Origin: Stieleria maiorica | GTDB lineage: Bacteria; Planctomycetota; Planctomycetia; Pirellulales; Pirellulaceae | Assembly (NCBI RefSeq): GCF_008035925.1 | Contig: NZ_CP036264.1 | Span: 3,594,402 to 3,658,401, forward strand | Direction: 5' to 3' | DNA length: 64,000 nt | Part shown: piece by piece, positions 26,186 through 34,655 of the stretch | Position numbering within the stretch: the first letter of the stretch is position 1 | Layout of the letters: each line of letters begins with the position of its first letter | Notes under the pieces: generated by a model | Databases searched by the model: none | What the model saw: the letters and a program-made list of their open reading frames with translations, nothing else | Told to the model about the DNA's origin: nothing | Position numbers and translations under genes: made by a program

Positions 26186-26707
26186 TTGCAAAACTTCCCC
26201 CTAACTCGCACCGTCCTCAATCTTTGCCTGGTCGTCCTGGTGGCGATCCAGCCGGTGGCGGGGGCGCAGCAGAGTTGCCATGACACGCGACCTGATTGTG
26301 CGGAATCCGGGGGGCCGTCGTGCCAGTGCTGCGTTGTTGACGACGAACGTGAACGATGTGGTTGTTGTCGGGCAGCGTCAGAAACCAGCGATGGATGCTG
26401 CGGCCGGGCAAAACACGGGTCGAAACAGGGGGCGGGAGCATTTATCGCTCCCTCCTCGGGTGATCTCGATCCACAGGCCGTCAACGTCGGCGGATGTCGT
26501 TGCGGATTGGATCCCGAACCGGCAATTCCCGCGCCGATACGCGTTCCGGCCAATGAGCTTCGTGATTTGGTTCTGGTCGCAACCTTGATCGATCGCGATT
26601 TGACGGGGCACCTGATCAGCGCGTCTGGGCGATTCTATTTTGCACATGGTGCCGGTACCGCTGCGCCCCATTTCTCTCAGCGCACTCTCTGCGTTTGGCG
26701 GTTGTAG
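26186..26707 (+). CDS. Small secreted Cys-rich protein heading metal-efflux cluster 2
   Basis: About 173 residues. A signal peptide (ending near VAGAQQSC) is followed by a Cys-rich part with repeated CxC and CC pairs (SCQCCVVDDERERCGCCRAA, DGCCGRAKHG, GGCRCG), then a Pro-rich part and a hydrophobic end, LCVWRL. The end resembles that of the His-rich protein of cluster 1. The spacing of Cys suggests binding of soft metal ions such as Cu+ or Ag+ (inference). The start is uncertain: the frame is open far upstream, and I chose the TTG at 26186 in front of the signal peptide. Confidence 0.5.
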   Translation: MQNFPLTRTVLNLCLVVLVAIQPVAGAQQSCHDTRPDCAESGGPSCQCCVVDDERERCGCCRAASETSDGCCGRAKHGSKQGAGAFIAPSSGDLDPQAVNVGGCRCGLDPEPAIPAPIRVPANELRDLVLVATLIDRDLTGHLISASGRFYFAHGAGTAAPHFSQRTLCVWRL

Positions 26708-26942
26708 CGCGCCCCGCATAGGAACGCTGCGTCTTGGGCGTTCCTGCTTCTCTGACCAACGTTGATGGTCTCTCTGATGGAGTGAGATGCGGTAATCGAA
26801 TCGCATCCGCAACGTCCACGCAGGTCCGTCTCCTTCGGTCAGTCGTCCAATTCGGCTTGATCCATTTGACGCCTCGACAGGATCCCCTGCGCGGGGACCG
26901 TCTGGTTTGGATTCCCCCCCTTTTCGAAACGGGAATGGATAC

Positions 26943-29096
26943 ATGGAAGACGATGAAAACACGCGAGTGCCCGAGGTGTCTGTTGGTGGCGGGAACACTC
27001 CGGCAGCAGATACCAGCACGTCAAAAACGGATGCCCCCTCGCCGGGCGATGAACCCGGCGCGGTGTCCAGCGATGTTTGTGACGGGAAGCTGGGTGAACA
27101 AGGTCCCCCATCGGGTTCATCCGACGACGCAGCGCCCGCGCGGCACGGCGAGCGTCCATTTGAATGGTTGGTGCGGACGGCCGTTCAAGCCGCTGTCGTG
27201 CTCGCCGTCGTCGGACTGGGGCTGTTCATGGTTGGCGTGGCGCAGCGAACGCAGTGGTTGACGGCCGATGGGTTTTCAACGGGTGACCGTGCTCTCGCGG
27301 AGGACACGGGCAACGCAGAACCAACGCGTTACATCTGCCCGATGATGTGCACGCCGCCATCGACCGAACCGGGACGCTGCCCGGTGTGTGCGATGGAACT
27401 GGTGCCGGCAACCGTCGGTGGCCAGGGAGATGGTGTTTCGATCACGATCGAGCCGGCTGCCAGGCGGTTGGTCGGAATTCAAACCGCCGTCAGCAAGACC
27501 GCAAACATGAATCGAACGATTCGCACCATCGGATCGATCGACTTCGTAGAAAGCCGATTGTCAACGATCTCCGCGTACATCGATGGCCGGTTGGAAAAGA
27601 TGTATGCCAATTATGCCGGCGTCACGGTCAATCAAGGAGAAGATCTGGCACTGGTCTACAGCCCCGATCTGTATTCCGCCCAGGCCGAGTATGTCGCCAG
27701 CCTGGAAAGTAAAGCGGCGGGCAGATTCAGTATCGGCGATAACGGAATGCAGGAAATGGCTCGGGAAAAGCTGTCCGAGCTCGGCATGACGGAGGAGCAA
27801 ATCGCGACGTTACGCGAGTCGGGAAAGCCGATGTCGCGGATTCGAATCAAGTCGCCACAGAGCGGAACGGTCATCGAGAAGTCGGCCGTCGAGGGCGACT
27901 ATGTCAAGACGGGACAGAAACTCTATCGCATCGCCGACCTCAGCAGTGTCTGGTTGATGTTAGACCTGTTTCCCGACGATGCGTCCCTGGTTCGGTTCGG
28001 CCAGCAAGTCGAGGCAGAGATTCAATCGCTTCCGGGCGAAGTCTTTACAGGGCGGGTTGCGTTTATCGATCCCGTCGTCGACCAGCAAACGCGAACGGTT
28101 CGCGTCCGTGTCGAGTTCATCAATTTTGACGGCAAGCTGCGGCCCGGCGATTACGCCACGGCACGTCTGTCCGTCCCGGCGATCCCCAGCGATCGAGCGT
28201 ATGACCCGGCGCTGGCGGATCGGTTTATCAGCCCGATGCATCCGCAAGTGATTCGCGACGGTCCGGGAGATTGTCCGCTGTGTGGAATGCGGCTGGTCCC
28301 CACATCCGAGTACGGATACTCGCCCGAGCCGGTTGAAGGTCAGCAGGTCGTCACGGTACCTCGCGACGCCGTTTTACTTGCCGGCGACCAAGGGGTGCTG
28401 TACGTCGAAACCGAACCCGGGCGATTCGAAATCCGACGCGTGACCGTGGGACCGATGAACGACACCGATGCGGTGATCGCCGAAGGACTCGCTGCCGGTG
28501 AAGTCGTCGCGACCAGCGGCAACTTTCTCATCGATTCACAGATGCAGCTTGCCGGTAACCCGTCGCTGCTGGATCCCAGCAAGGCGACCAGCTATCCGCC
28601 CGGACCGCTTTCGCTGCCCGATTCTCAGCCCGTTTTGTTGACGGGCGACTCCGCGGTGCAATTTGATCGAGCCTACAACGCCTACTTCGAAATCCAAGCC
28701 GCGATGGCGGCCGACACGGCACCGCCCCGCGTCGCGTTGAACTCGATGGTCGATGCACTCGCACGATTGGAATTGTTGCCCGACGTCCCCGACCAGGCTC
28801 AGACGCGATTCGCCAAGGCTCGCAGCGCGGCGGGCCGAATGGATGGTTCGTTGGAAACCGCGCGCGGTGCGTTCCGCACCGTCAGCCACGCCATGTTGCT
28901 GGCAGCGACCGTTGCTCGCGGCCCCAAGACCGCCGAGCGGTTGACTCACTATTACTGCCCGATGGTTCCCGGTGGCGGCGGCGATTGGATGCAAACCGGC
29001 GGCGAACTGGCCAATCCGTATTGGGGCGCTGAGATGCTGAGGTGCGGGGAAGTAATTGGGGAGTTGGGAGTGAAGGAGTTGGGAGTGAAGGAGTGA
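26943..29096 (+). CDS. cusB: CusB-type periplasmic adaptor with heavy-metal-binding domains
   Basis: About 717 residues. A cytoplasmic low-complexity start (1-75) and a membrane segment (about 80-100) come first. A heavy-metal-binding domain (YICPMM ... GRCPVCAMELVP, about 120-145) and the adaptor core with barrel-sandwich and hairpin (170-400) follow. A second metal-binding domain (FISPMHPQ ... CPLCGMRLVP, about 428-452) and a C-terminal domain with YYCPMVPGGGGDWMQTGGEL complete it. The Cys/Met motifs fit copper or silver. The last codons (GELGVKELGVKE) are read from the G-rich minisatellite that begins here, and the stop codon itself lies in the array. The ATG at 26943 follows GGGA and is preferred to 26907. 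Confidence 0.9.
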   Translation: MEDDENTRVPEVSVGGGNTPAADTSTSKTDAPSPGDEPGAVSSDVCDGKLGEQGPPSGSSDDAAPARHGERPFEWLVRTAVQAAVVLAVVGLGLFMVGVAQRTQWLTADGFSTGDRALAEDTGNAEPTRYICPMMCTPPSTEPGRCPVCAMELVPATVGGQGDGVSITIEPAARRLVGIQTAVSKTANMNRTIRTIGSIDFVESRLSTISAYIDGRLEKMYANYAGVTVNQGEDLALVYSPDLYSAQAEYVASLESKAAGRFSIGDNGMQEMAREKLSELGMTEEQIATLRESGKPMSRIRIKSPQSGTVIEKSAVEGDYVKTGQKLYRIADLSSVWLMLDLFPDDASLVRFGQQVEAEIQSLPGEVFTGRVAFIDPVVDQQTRTVRVRVEFINFDGKLRPGDYATARLSVPAIPSDRAYDPALADRFISPMHPQVIRDGPGDCPLCGMRLVPTSEYGYSPEPVEGQQVVTVPRDAVLLAGDQGVLYVETEPGRFEIRRVTVGPMNDTDAVIAEGLAAGEVVATSGNFLIDSQMQLAGNPSLLDPSKATSYPPGPLSLPDSQPVLLTGDSAVQFDRAYNAYFEIQAAMAADTAPPRVALNSMVDALARLELLPDVPDQAQTRFAKARSAAGRMDGSLETARGAFRTVSHAMLLAATVARGPKTAERLTHYYCPMVPGGGGDWMQTGGELANPYWGAEMLRCGEVIGELGVKELGVKE

Positions 29097-29118
29097 AGGA
29101 GTGAAGGAGTGAAGGAGA
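29056..29118 (+). repeat. G-rich minisatellite upstream of the four-helix-bundle gene
   Basis: Repeats of GGGAGTTGGGAGTGAAGGAG type, then GAGTGAAG repeated about four times. The array covers the last codons and stop of cusB and the gap before the next gene. The same sequence type continues inside the next gene (29545-29664). In reverse complement (AACTCCC) it also occurs far away at 62511-62560. Confidence 0.9.
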
Positions 29119-29160
29119 GTGTGTTGGGGCGTCAATCGATGGGGAACCAGGAGATTTGAA

Positions 29161-29964
29161 ATGAGTGAAAGAATCAGAACGCATCGTGATTTGATCGTTT
29201 ATCAAAAGTCATTCGCGGCAGGGAAACGGATTTTTGAACTTTCGAAATCGTTTCCTCGCGAAGAGATGTATTCGTTGACGGATCAGTTGCGCCGATCGGC
29301 TCGAAGTGTCAGCGCAAACGTTGCCGAGGCATGGCGAAAGCGACGTTATGAAAAGCATTTTTGCAGCACTTTGAACGTCGCTGAGGCGGAAGCGGCGGAG
29401 ACGCAGGTCTGGATCGAATACGCATCGGCCCACGGCTACCTCGACGCGGACACAACCGAACAAGCCATCCAGTTCTACGAAGAGATCTTGCGAATGATCG
29501 TCGCGATGATTCATGGATCGTCAAAGTGGTGCGTTGATTTTAAGTCGGGAGTGAAGGAGTCGGGAGTGAAGGAGTCGGGAGTGAAGGAGTCGGGAGTGGA
29601 GGAGTCGGGAGTGGAGGAGTCGGGAGTGGAGGAGTCGGGAGTGGAGGAGTCGGGAGTGGAGGAGAGTAGTGCGAGCTACGACTTGGACAGTGATTGTCCC
29701 GTAATCGACCAACACCTGCTCCTGTCTCCCACCTCCCCATCTCCCACCTCCCCATCTCCCACCTCCCCATCTCCCACCTCCCCATCTCCCACCTCCCCAT
29801 CTCCCACCTCCCCATCTCCCACCTCCCCATCTCCCACCTCCCCATCTTCCACCTCCCCATCTCCCACCTCCCCATCTCCCACCTCCCCTTCTCCCAACTC
29901 CCCTTCTCCCAACTCCTACACTCCCACCTCCTGCACTCCCAAACCGGAGCGGGGCGATGCTTAA
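29161..29964 (+). CDS. Four-helix-bundle protein (S23/Avd-like) with repeat-encoded tail
   Basis: 267 residues. The first 125 or so match the four-helix-bundle family once called 23S rRNA intervening-sequence protein: HRDLIVYQKSFAAGKRIFELSKSF, SLTDQLRRSARSVSANVAEA, and E-rich helices to MIVAMIHGSS. The tail is wholly encoded by minisatellites: eight units SGVKE/SGVEE (29545-29664), a short link, then about thirteen units SPTSP (29725-29919). The start ATG at 29161 has AGGAG 10 nt upstream. The stop codon overlaps the start of the pump gene by 8 nt, and the pump's ribosome site lies inside this gene, so translation is likely coupled. The gene has no known part in metal efflux and looks inserted into the operon. 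Confidence 0.85.
   Translation: MSERIRTHRDLIVYQKSFAAGKRIFELSKSFPREEMYSLTDQLRRSARSVSANVAEAWRKRRYEKHFCSTLNVAEAEAAETQVWIEYASAHGYLDADTTEQAIQFYEEILRMIVAMIHGSSKWCVDFKSGVKESGVKESGVKESGVEESGVEESGVEESGVEESGVEESSASYDLDSDCPVIDQHLLLSPTSPSPTSPSPTSPSPTSPSPTSPSPTSPSPTSPSPTSPSSTSPSPTSPSPTSPSPNSPSPNSYTPTSCTPKPERGDA
29545..29664 (+). repeat. 15-bp minisatellite TCGGGAGTGAAGGAG, eight copies
   Basis: Eight in-frame units, the first three with GTGAAG and the last five with GTGGAG, which read as SGVKE and then SGVEE. The change between the two subtypes at one point suggests expansion by local duplication. Confidence 0.95.
29725..29940 (+). repeat. 15-bp minisatellite TCTCCCACCTCCCCA, about 13 copies plus variants
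   Basis: In-frame units of 15 bp read as SPTSP. One unit has SSTSP, and the last ones turn into SPNSP, SPNSY and TPTSC as the array decays. The complementary strand is G-rich and resembles the first array, so the two arrays are of opposite orientation. Confidence 0.95.
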
Positions 29965-32900
29965 CCTCATCATCCGTTTTTGCGTCAAAGAACCCTGGCT
30001 GGTCGTCTTGCTGACGATCGGGTTGAGCATTGCCGGCTGGTTCAGCTATCAATCTGTTCCGATCGATGCGATTCCCAACGTCGGAGAGAACCAGGTCATT
30101 GTGTTGACTCCGTGGCCCGGACGCTCTCCCAAGGACATCGAAGACCAGGTCACGTATCCACTAAGCGTGTCGCTGCTTGCGGTGCCCGGCGCGGAATCGG
30201 TGCGTGGCAAAAGCATGTTCGGCTACAGTTTTGTCCAAGTCACATTCAAGGATGAGATCGACTTTTATTGGGCTCGCAGCCGTGTCTCGGAACAGCTCGG
30301 CACGGCCGCATCGCAACTTCCCGACGGTGTGGTTCCCCAACTCGGCCCCGATGCAACCGGGCTCGGCCAGATTTACTATTACGTTTTACAGCCGCCTGAG
30401 GAGGGCATGACGCTGGCGGAGCTGCGAAGTCTGCAAGACTTTGTCGTCAAGTACGAGTTGCAGGCGGTCGAGGGTGTCAGCGAAGTGGCATCGATCGGGG
30501 GCTACGTTCGCCAATACCAGATCGAGGTCGATCCCGACAAACTGCGTTTTCACAACGTCTTGCTCGATCAACTGGCGACGGCGATCAAGGGTTCGAACGT
30601 CGATGTCGGTGCGAAGACGGTCGAATCCACCGGGATGGAGTACATCGTCCGCGGCAAGGGGTTTCTGGGCACCGATGGCGATGAATCCAAAGCCATCGCC
30701 GACATCGAAGAAACCGTCGTGTTGCAACGCAGCGGTGTTCCGGTCCGCGTCCGCGACGTTGCCAAAGTCCAATTGGGGCCGGACTTTCGACGTGGGGCAC
30801 TGGACTACAACGGTGCCGAGGCCGTCGGTGGTGTCGTCGTGATGCGATACGGCGAAAACCCGCGTTCGGTGATCGAACGTGTGAAAGCCAAAATCAGCCA
30901 GATCGAACCGGCGCTCGGCGGCGTGACGATTCACGGCGTTTATGATCGCACGGGATTGATCGACGAGACGATAGCGACGTTGACGCACGCGCTGCGTGAC
31001 GAAATCCTGATCACAGCCGTCATCATCTTGCTGTTCCTGATGCATCTCCGCAGCAGCTTTATCGTCGCCGTCTGTTTGCCGGCCGCCGTCCTGATGTCGT
31101 TCATCGCGATGCGCGTCGTCGATGTCGATGCCAACATCATGTCGTTGGCCGGCATTGCGATCGCAATCGGCACGATGGTGGACATGGGCATCATCATCAC
31201 CGAGAACATCTACCAGCACCTGTCCGATTGGGAGTCCGCACAAGAGCACCGACCGAGTGCATCGGGGCGGACGCTCAAGACACGGACCGAGGTCGTTTAC
31301 GAGGCGGCCGTCGAAGTCGCACCGGCGGTCGTCACCGCGGTCGCGACCACGATCGTCAGCTTCTTGCCCGTCTTTTTTCTGACCGGTCGCGATTACAAAC
31401 TTTTTTCGCCGCTGGCGTACACCAAAACGTTCGCCATCGCCGCGGCCATGGTCACCGCGGTGACCATTGTCCCGGCACTCTGCCGTCTGGTCCTAAAAAG
31501 TACCTCCTACCGGAAAGCCACCGCGGCGGTGTCCGGGATCACGTTGGCGGGGTTGCTGGCGGTCGCCAGCCATTTCATGTGGGGGAATCGCCTTGCGGAT
31601 CGATTCGAGTTGCCCGGTTGGATCGTGACCGCGATCGCCGCAGCGTTGGGGTTCGTATTGGGGTGGTTTTTGATGCGAGAACGGATCCGCCCGATCGAGG
31701 ACATCCCGTCCAGCAGGTTCGTCCGCTGGATCTATGCCGCGCGGTTGCGACATGCGCTCAATCACAAGGTGCTGGCGCTTTCATTCCCCGCCATGCTGTT
31801 GGTCATTGGACTGGGGGCATGGATCGGGTTGCCGACCGTGTTGCGACCGGCCGAACGGTTTGCCAATTGGCTGGGCGCCGAGCTGAACGACTTTCCCGGC
31901 TACGTCGAAGCGAAACATACCTTCACCGGATTGAAAAGTGACGACTGGATCGCATTGGACGAGGGCAGCTGGTTCTACATGCCAACACTTTACCCCGCGG
32001 CCAGTTTTTCTCAGGCGATGCAAGTGTTGCAGACGCAGGACGTGTTGATCGGCAAGATTCCCGAGGTCAAGGATGTGTTGGGAAAAATCGGCCGCACGGA
32101 ATCGGCGCTCGACCCGGCCCCCGCGGCGATGGTGGAAACCTACGTCATGTTGAAACCGCAAAACGAGTGGCGACCCGGCGTGACCGCTCGCGATGTCTGG
32201 GACGAAATCAATCGTGTCGCAACGCTTCCGGGCGTGACGCCCGCCTCGGCGTTGCAGCCGATCGAGGGGCGTGTCGTGATGTTGCAATCCGGGATCAAAG
32301 CCCCGATGGCGATTCGCGTGTATGGCGATGAACTGCAATCGCTGGCCGATGCCGCCATGAATGTCGCGGCCGCATTGAAAAAGTCGCCGTTGATCAACGC
32401 CGGCACGGTGAACCCCGACATCGTCATGGGAAAGCCGTATGTCGAATTCACCGTTGATCGCGAAGCCGCGTCACGCTACGGCATGAACTCCGCGACGGTT
32501 AATCAGGTGATTGAAACGGCGCTGGGGGGAATGAATCTGATCAAAACGGTCGAAGGCCGCGAGCGATACCCGGTGCGTCTGCGCTATCACCGCGATCTTC
32601 GGGAACGGATCGATCAACTCAGCCGTCTGCCCGTGGTGACACACAGCGGAGCCGTGGTCCCGTTGGAAGAGCTCGCGACGTTGGAAACGACCTGGGGGCC
32701 GGGGGCCATTAACAGCGAGAACGGGCGGCTTGTCGCCCACGTCTCCTTCATGACCAACGGCATCCAAGGAGACCTGGAATCGGTCTCGGCGATCGAAGGG
32801 CAACTGCTCCGGGCACAGACCCTTCCCGAATCGGATCCGAATCATCTGTCCCTGCCTGCCGGCTATTCACTTGAGGCGGTCGGCAGTTTCCGGAATCAGA

Positions 32901-33487
32901 TCGAGGCCAATCGCAGGTTGATGTGGATCATCCCATTGGTGGTCTGCATCAATCTGTTGCTGATCTACTTTGAATTTCGCAACCTGCCGATTTCGCTTGC
33001 CGTTTTCACCGGGATCCCGGTCGCCTTTGCCGGCGGGATGGTGTTGGTCGCCTGGATGGAAGTCGAGCTCAACACGGCCGTCTGGGTCGGGTTTATCGCG
33101 CTGTTCGGTCTGGCCGTCGATGACGGCGTCGTGATGGCAACGTACATCCATCAATTGATGAAAAAGCGAACGATCAAAACGGTCAAAGACATTCGCGACA
33201 CCGTGTATGAAGCAGGCCTGAAACGCATTCGGCCGTGCTTGATGACCACCGTGACCACGCTCGCCGCGCTGGTCCCCGTCTTGTTGGCAACCGGGCGTGG
33301 GGCGGACGTGGCGCGGGCGATGGCGCTGCCCGTTTTCGGAGGCATGCTGGCCGAACCGTTTAGCTCCTTCATCGTCCCCACGCTCTACTCCGCCTATCTA
33401 GAGAGCAAAATGCGGTTGGGGCTCAGCGACCCGTTGTGGAACGACGCCGATGAGTCAGCGCCATCGGAAACGCCCATCGCGGCATAA
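29957..33487 (+). CDS. cusA: CusA-type heavy-metal RND efflux pump, cluster 2
   Basis: 1176 residues with the full RND layout. Features seen are VPIDAIPNVGENQVIV after TM1, the porter part FVQVTFKDEIDFYWARSRV, TM4 with the CusA-like IAIGTMVDMGIIITEN, a mid-protein AMVETYVMLKPQNEWRPG, and C-terminal GFIALFGLAVDDGVVMATY. These match the Cu/Ag CusA branch better than the cluster 1 pump does. It would export Cu+ or Ag+ using the proton gradient, with the adaptor encoded upstream and probably the TolC-like protein at 24463-26040. GGAG at 29946-29949 sits 7 nt before the ATG, inside the preceding gene. Confidence 0.93.
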   Translation: MLNLIIRFCVKEPWLVVLLTIGLSIAGWFSYQSVPIDAIPNVGENQVIVLTPWPGRSPKDIEDQVTYPLSVSLLAVPGAESVRGKSMFGYSFVQVTFKDEIDFYWARSRVSEQLGTAASQLPDGVVPQLGPDATGLGQIYYYVLQPPEEGMTLAELRSLQDFVVKYELQAVEGVSEVASIGGYVRQYQIEVDPDKLRFHNVLLDQLATAIKGSNVDVGAKTVESTGMEYIVRGKGFLGTDGDESKAIADIEETVVLQRSGVPVRVRDVAKVQLGPDFRRGALDYNGAEAVGGVVVMRYGENPRSVIERVKAKISQIEPALGGVTIHGVYDRTGLIDETIATLTHALRDEILITAVIILLFLMHLRSSFIVAVCLPAAVLMSFIAMRVVDVDANIMSLAGIAIAIGTMVDMGIIITENIYQHLSDWESAQEHRPSASGRTLKTRTEVVYEAAVEVAPAVVTAVATTIVSFLPVFFLTGRDYKLFSPLAYTKTFAIAAAMVTAVTIVPALCRLVLKSTSYRKATAAVSGITLAGLLAVASHFMWGNRLADRFELPGWIVTAIAAALGFVLGWFLMRERIRPIEDIPSSRFVRWIYAARLRHALNHKVLALSFPAMLLVIGLGAWIGLPTVLRPAERFANWLGAELNDFPGYVEAKHTFTGLKSDDWIALDEGSWFYMPTLYPAASFSQAMQVLQTQDVLIGKIPEVKDVLGKIGRTESALDPAPAAMVETYVMLKPQNEWRPGVTARDVWDEINRVATLPGVTPASALQPIEGRVVMLQSGIKAPMAIRVYGDELQSLADAAMNVAAALKKSPLINAGTVNPDIVMGKPYVEFTVDREAASRYGMNSATVNQVIETALGGMNLIKTVEGRERYPVRLRYHRDLRERIDQLSRLPVVTHSGAVVPLEELATLETTWGPGAINSENGRLVAHVSFMTNGIQGDLESVSAIEGQLLRAQTLPESDPNHLSLPAGYSLEAVGSFRNQIEANRRLMWIIPLVVCINLLLIYFEFRNLPISLAVFTGIPVAFAGGMVLVAWMEVELNTAVWVGFIALFGLAVDDGVVMATYIHQLMKKRTIKTVKDIRDTVYEAGLKRIRPCLMTTVTTLAALVPVLLATGRGADVARAMALPVFGGMLAEPFSSFIVPTLYSAYLESKMRLGLSDPLWNDADESAPSETPIAA

Positions 33488-33561
33488 GAAAGTGTTTTCG
33501 CAATCCGATGAAGAACGGAACATGAATTCCACCCAACTGTTTAACCGTCACTTTAAACCCG

Positions 33562-33585
33562 ACTGCGAGAGCGGAATCTCGCAGT
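33562..33585 (+). promoter_or_regulatory. Intercistronic hairpin after cusA
   Basis: A perfect 9-bp stem (33562-33570 with 33577-33585) with a 6-base loop, in the 121-base gap between the pump and the next gene. No U-run follows, so it is more likely an RNA-stability or attenuation element than a terminator (inference). Confidence 0.55.
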
Positions 33586-33608
33586 TCACTCTCAATGGAG
33601 CTGATGAA

Positions 33609-34541
33609 ATGAAACGTCCTGTCATCCTGTCCGTCCTGCTGGGCGGCCTTCTCGTCTCAACCTCGCCCGCGCAACAAGCCAACCCACCGCAACAAACTCA
33701 CACGCAGCAGCAAACCGCCGACCAACGACACGCCGGGCACATGCATGCGGTGTCGCAGCAGGCTTCCCGGTCTGTTGCGGGACAAGTCGCGGCGGGGCCA
33801 CATGGTGGTTCTTTAAAGCAGGCCGGCACGTTGCAGCTGGAGACCGTCGTTTCACAAGCCGGCATTGAACTGTACGTTTATGATTCGACGGGGCAGCCCT
33901 ATTCGGTTCAATCGGGTCGCGGTGCAGCGTCGCTTCGAATCGTCGGCGATGCAAAACGATACCGGTACGACTTGCTGCCCGATGGCAAGGGCGGACTGAC
34001 GGCGTCGGTCAATCTTTCCAAGATCGCCGGACGCCAGGTCGAGATCAACCTTCAATTGGTGGGACTTCCCGGATTAGCGCGGAGCGGAGTTCAACTCAAA
34101 GAGGTGGCAACCGTGCCCGCCAGCGAGATGCAGTTGGCGGCGGCGGCGATCGCGCGTCAGAAAATCTGTCCCGTCAGCGGCAAACTGCTCGGCAGCATGG
34201 GCGACCCGGTCGCCGTCGACGTCACAGATGATCGCGTCTTCGTCTGCTGTGCCGGTTGCGTCGATGCGGTTAAAGCCAGCCCCGAGAAATACCTGACGGG
34301 CACGCCTGGGATTCTGGTCTCGTCGGCGACGAAAGAAGACGCGGCGTTGATCGCCGCGCAAAAGACATGCCCGGTGATGGACGAGCCGCTGGGCAGCATG
34401 GGCAATCCGGTCAAGGTCATGGTCGGCGACAAACCGATCTTCCTGTGCTGCAAAGGGTGCGTGAGGAGGGTTCAAGCCGAACCGGAAAAGTATTTGGCGA
34501 TCCTGGCGTCGCAAGGAATCGATGCACCGGTGCTGAAATAG
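33609..34541 (+). CDS. Secreted protein with two Cys-rich YHS-like metal modules
   Basis: About 310 residues. A signal peptide and a Gln/His-rich linker (HAGHMHAVSQQ) come first. A beta domain (about 65-175) resembles the small domain of the cluster 1 His-rich lipoprotein. Two copies of a Cys-rich module follow, ICPVSGKLLGSMGDP ... FVCCAGCVDAV ... SPEKYL and TCPVMDEPLGSMGNP ... FLCCKGCVRRV ... EPEKYL. Such YHS/TRASH-like modules are found with copper proteins. It is probably a periplasmic copper binder served by the CusA pump (inference). GGAG at 33597-33600 supports the ATG at 33609 over the earlier frame opening. Confidence 0.8.
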   Translation: MKRPVILSVLLGGLLVSTSPAQQANPPQQTHTQQQTADQRHAGHMHAVSQQASRSVAGQVAAGPHGGSLKQAGTLQLETVVSQAGIELYVYDSTGQPYSVQSGRGAASLRIVGDAKRYRYDLLPDGKGGLTASVNLSKIAGRQVEINLQLVGLPGLARSGVQLKEVATVPASEMQLAAAAIARQKICPVSGKLLGSMGDPVAVDVTDDRVFVCCAGCVDAVKASPEKYLTGTPGILVSSATKEDAALIAAQKTCPVMDEPLGSMGNPVKVMVGDKPIFLCCKGCVRRVQAEPEKYLAILASQGIDAPVLK

Positions 34542-34655
34542 CTGGGCGGGACCTGGGGGCCAGGACGTGCACCCTGAACTTTGCCCATTGTTTTCACTGC
34601 GCGTTCCCTCCCCAAGACGCCGTCGTTGCTGGCATAGGTCGACCGAATCAATTCC

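Noticed and set aside
29545..29940. CRISPR array
   Set aside because: The units are direct tandem copies of 15 bp with no unique spacers, and no cas gene is near.
29161..29964. Avd component of a diversity-generating retroelement
   Set aside because: The fold is related, but no reverse transcriptase, template repeat or variable repeat was seen nearby.
29521..30052. Long minus-strand frames across the minisatellites
   Set aside because: They arise because the 15-bp units leave all frames open; there is no start signal or coding character.
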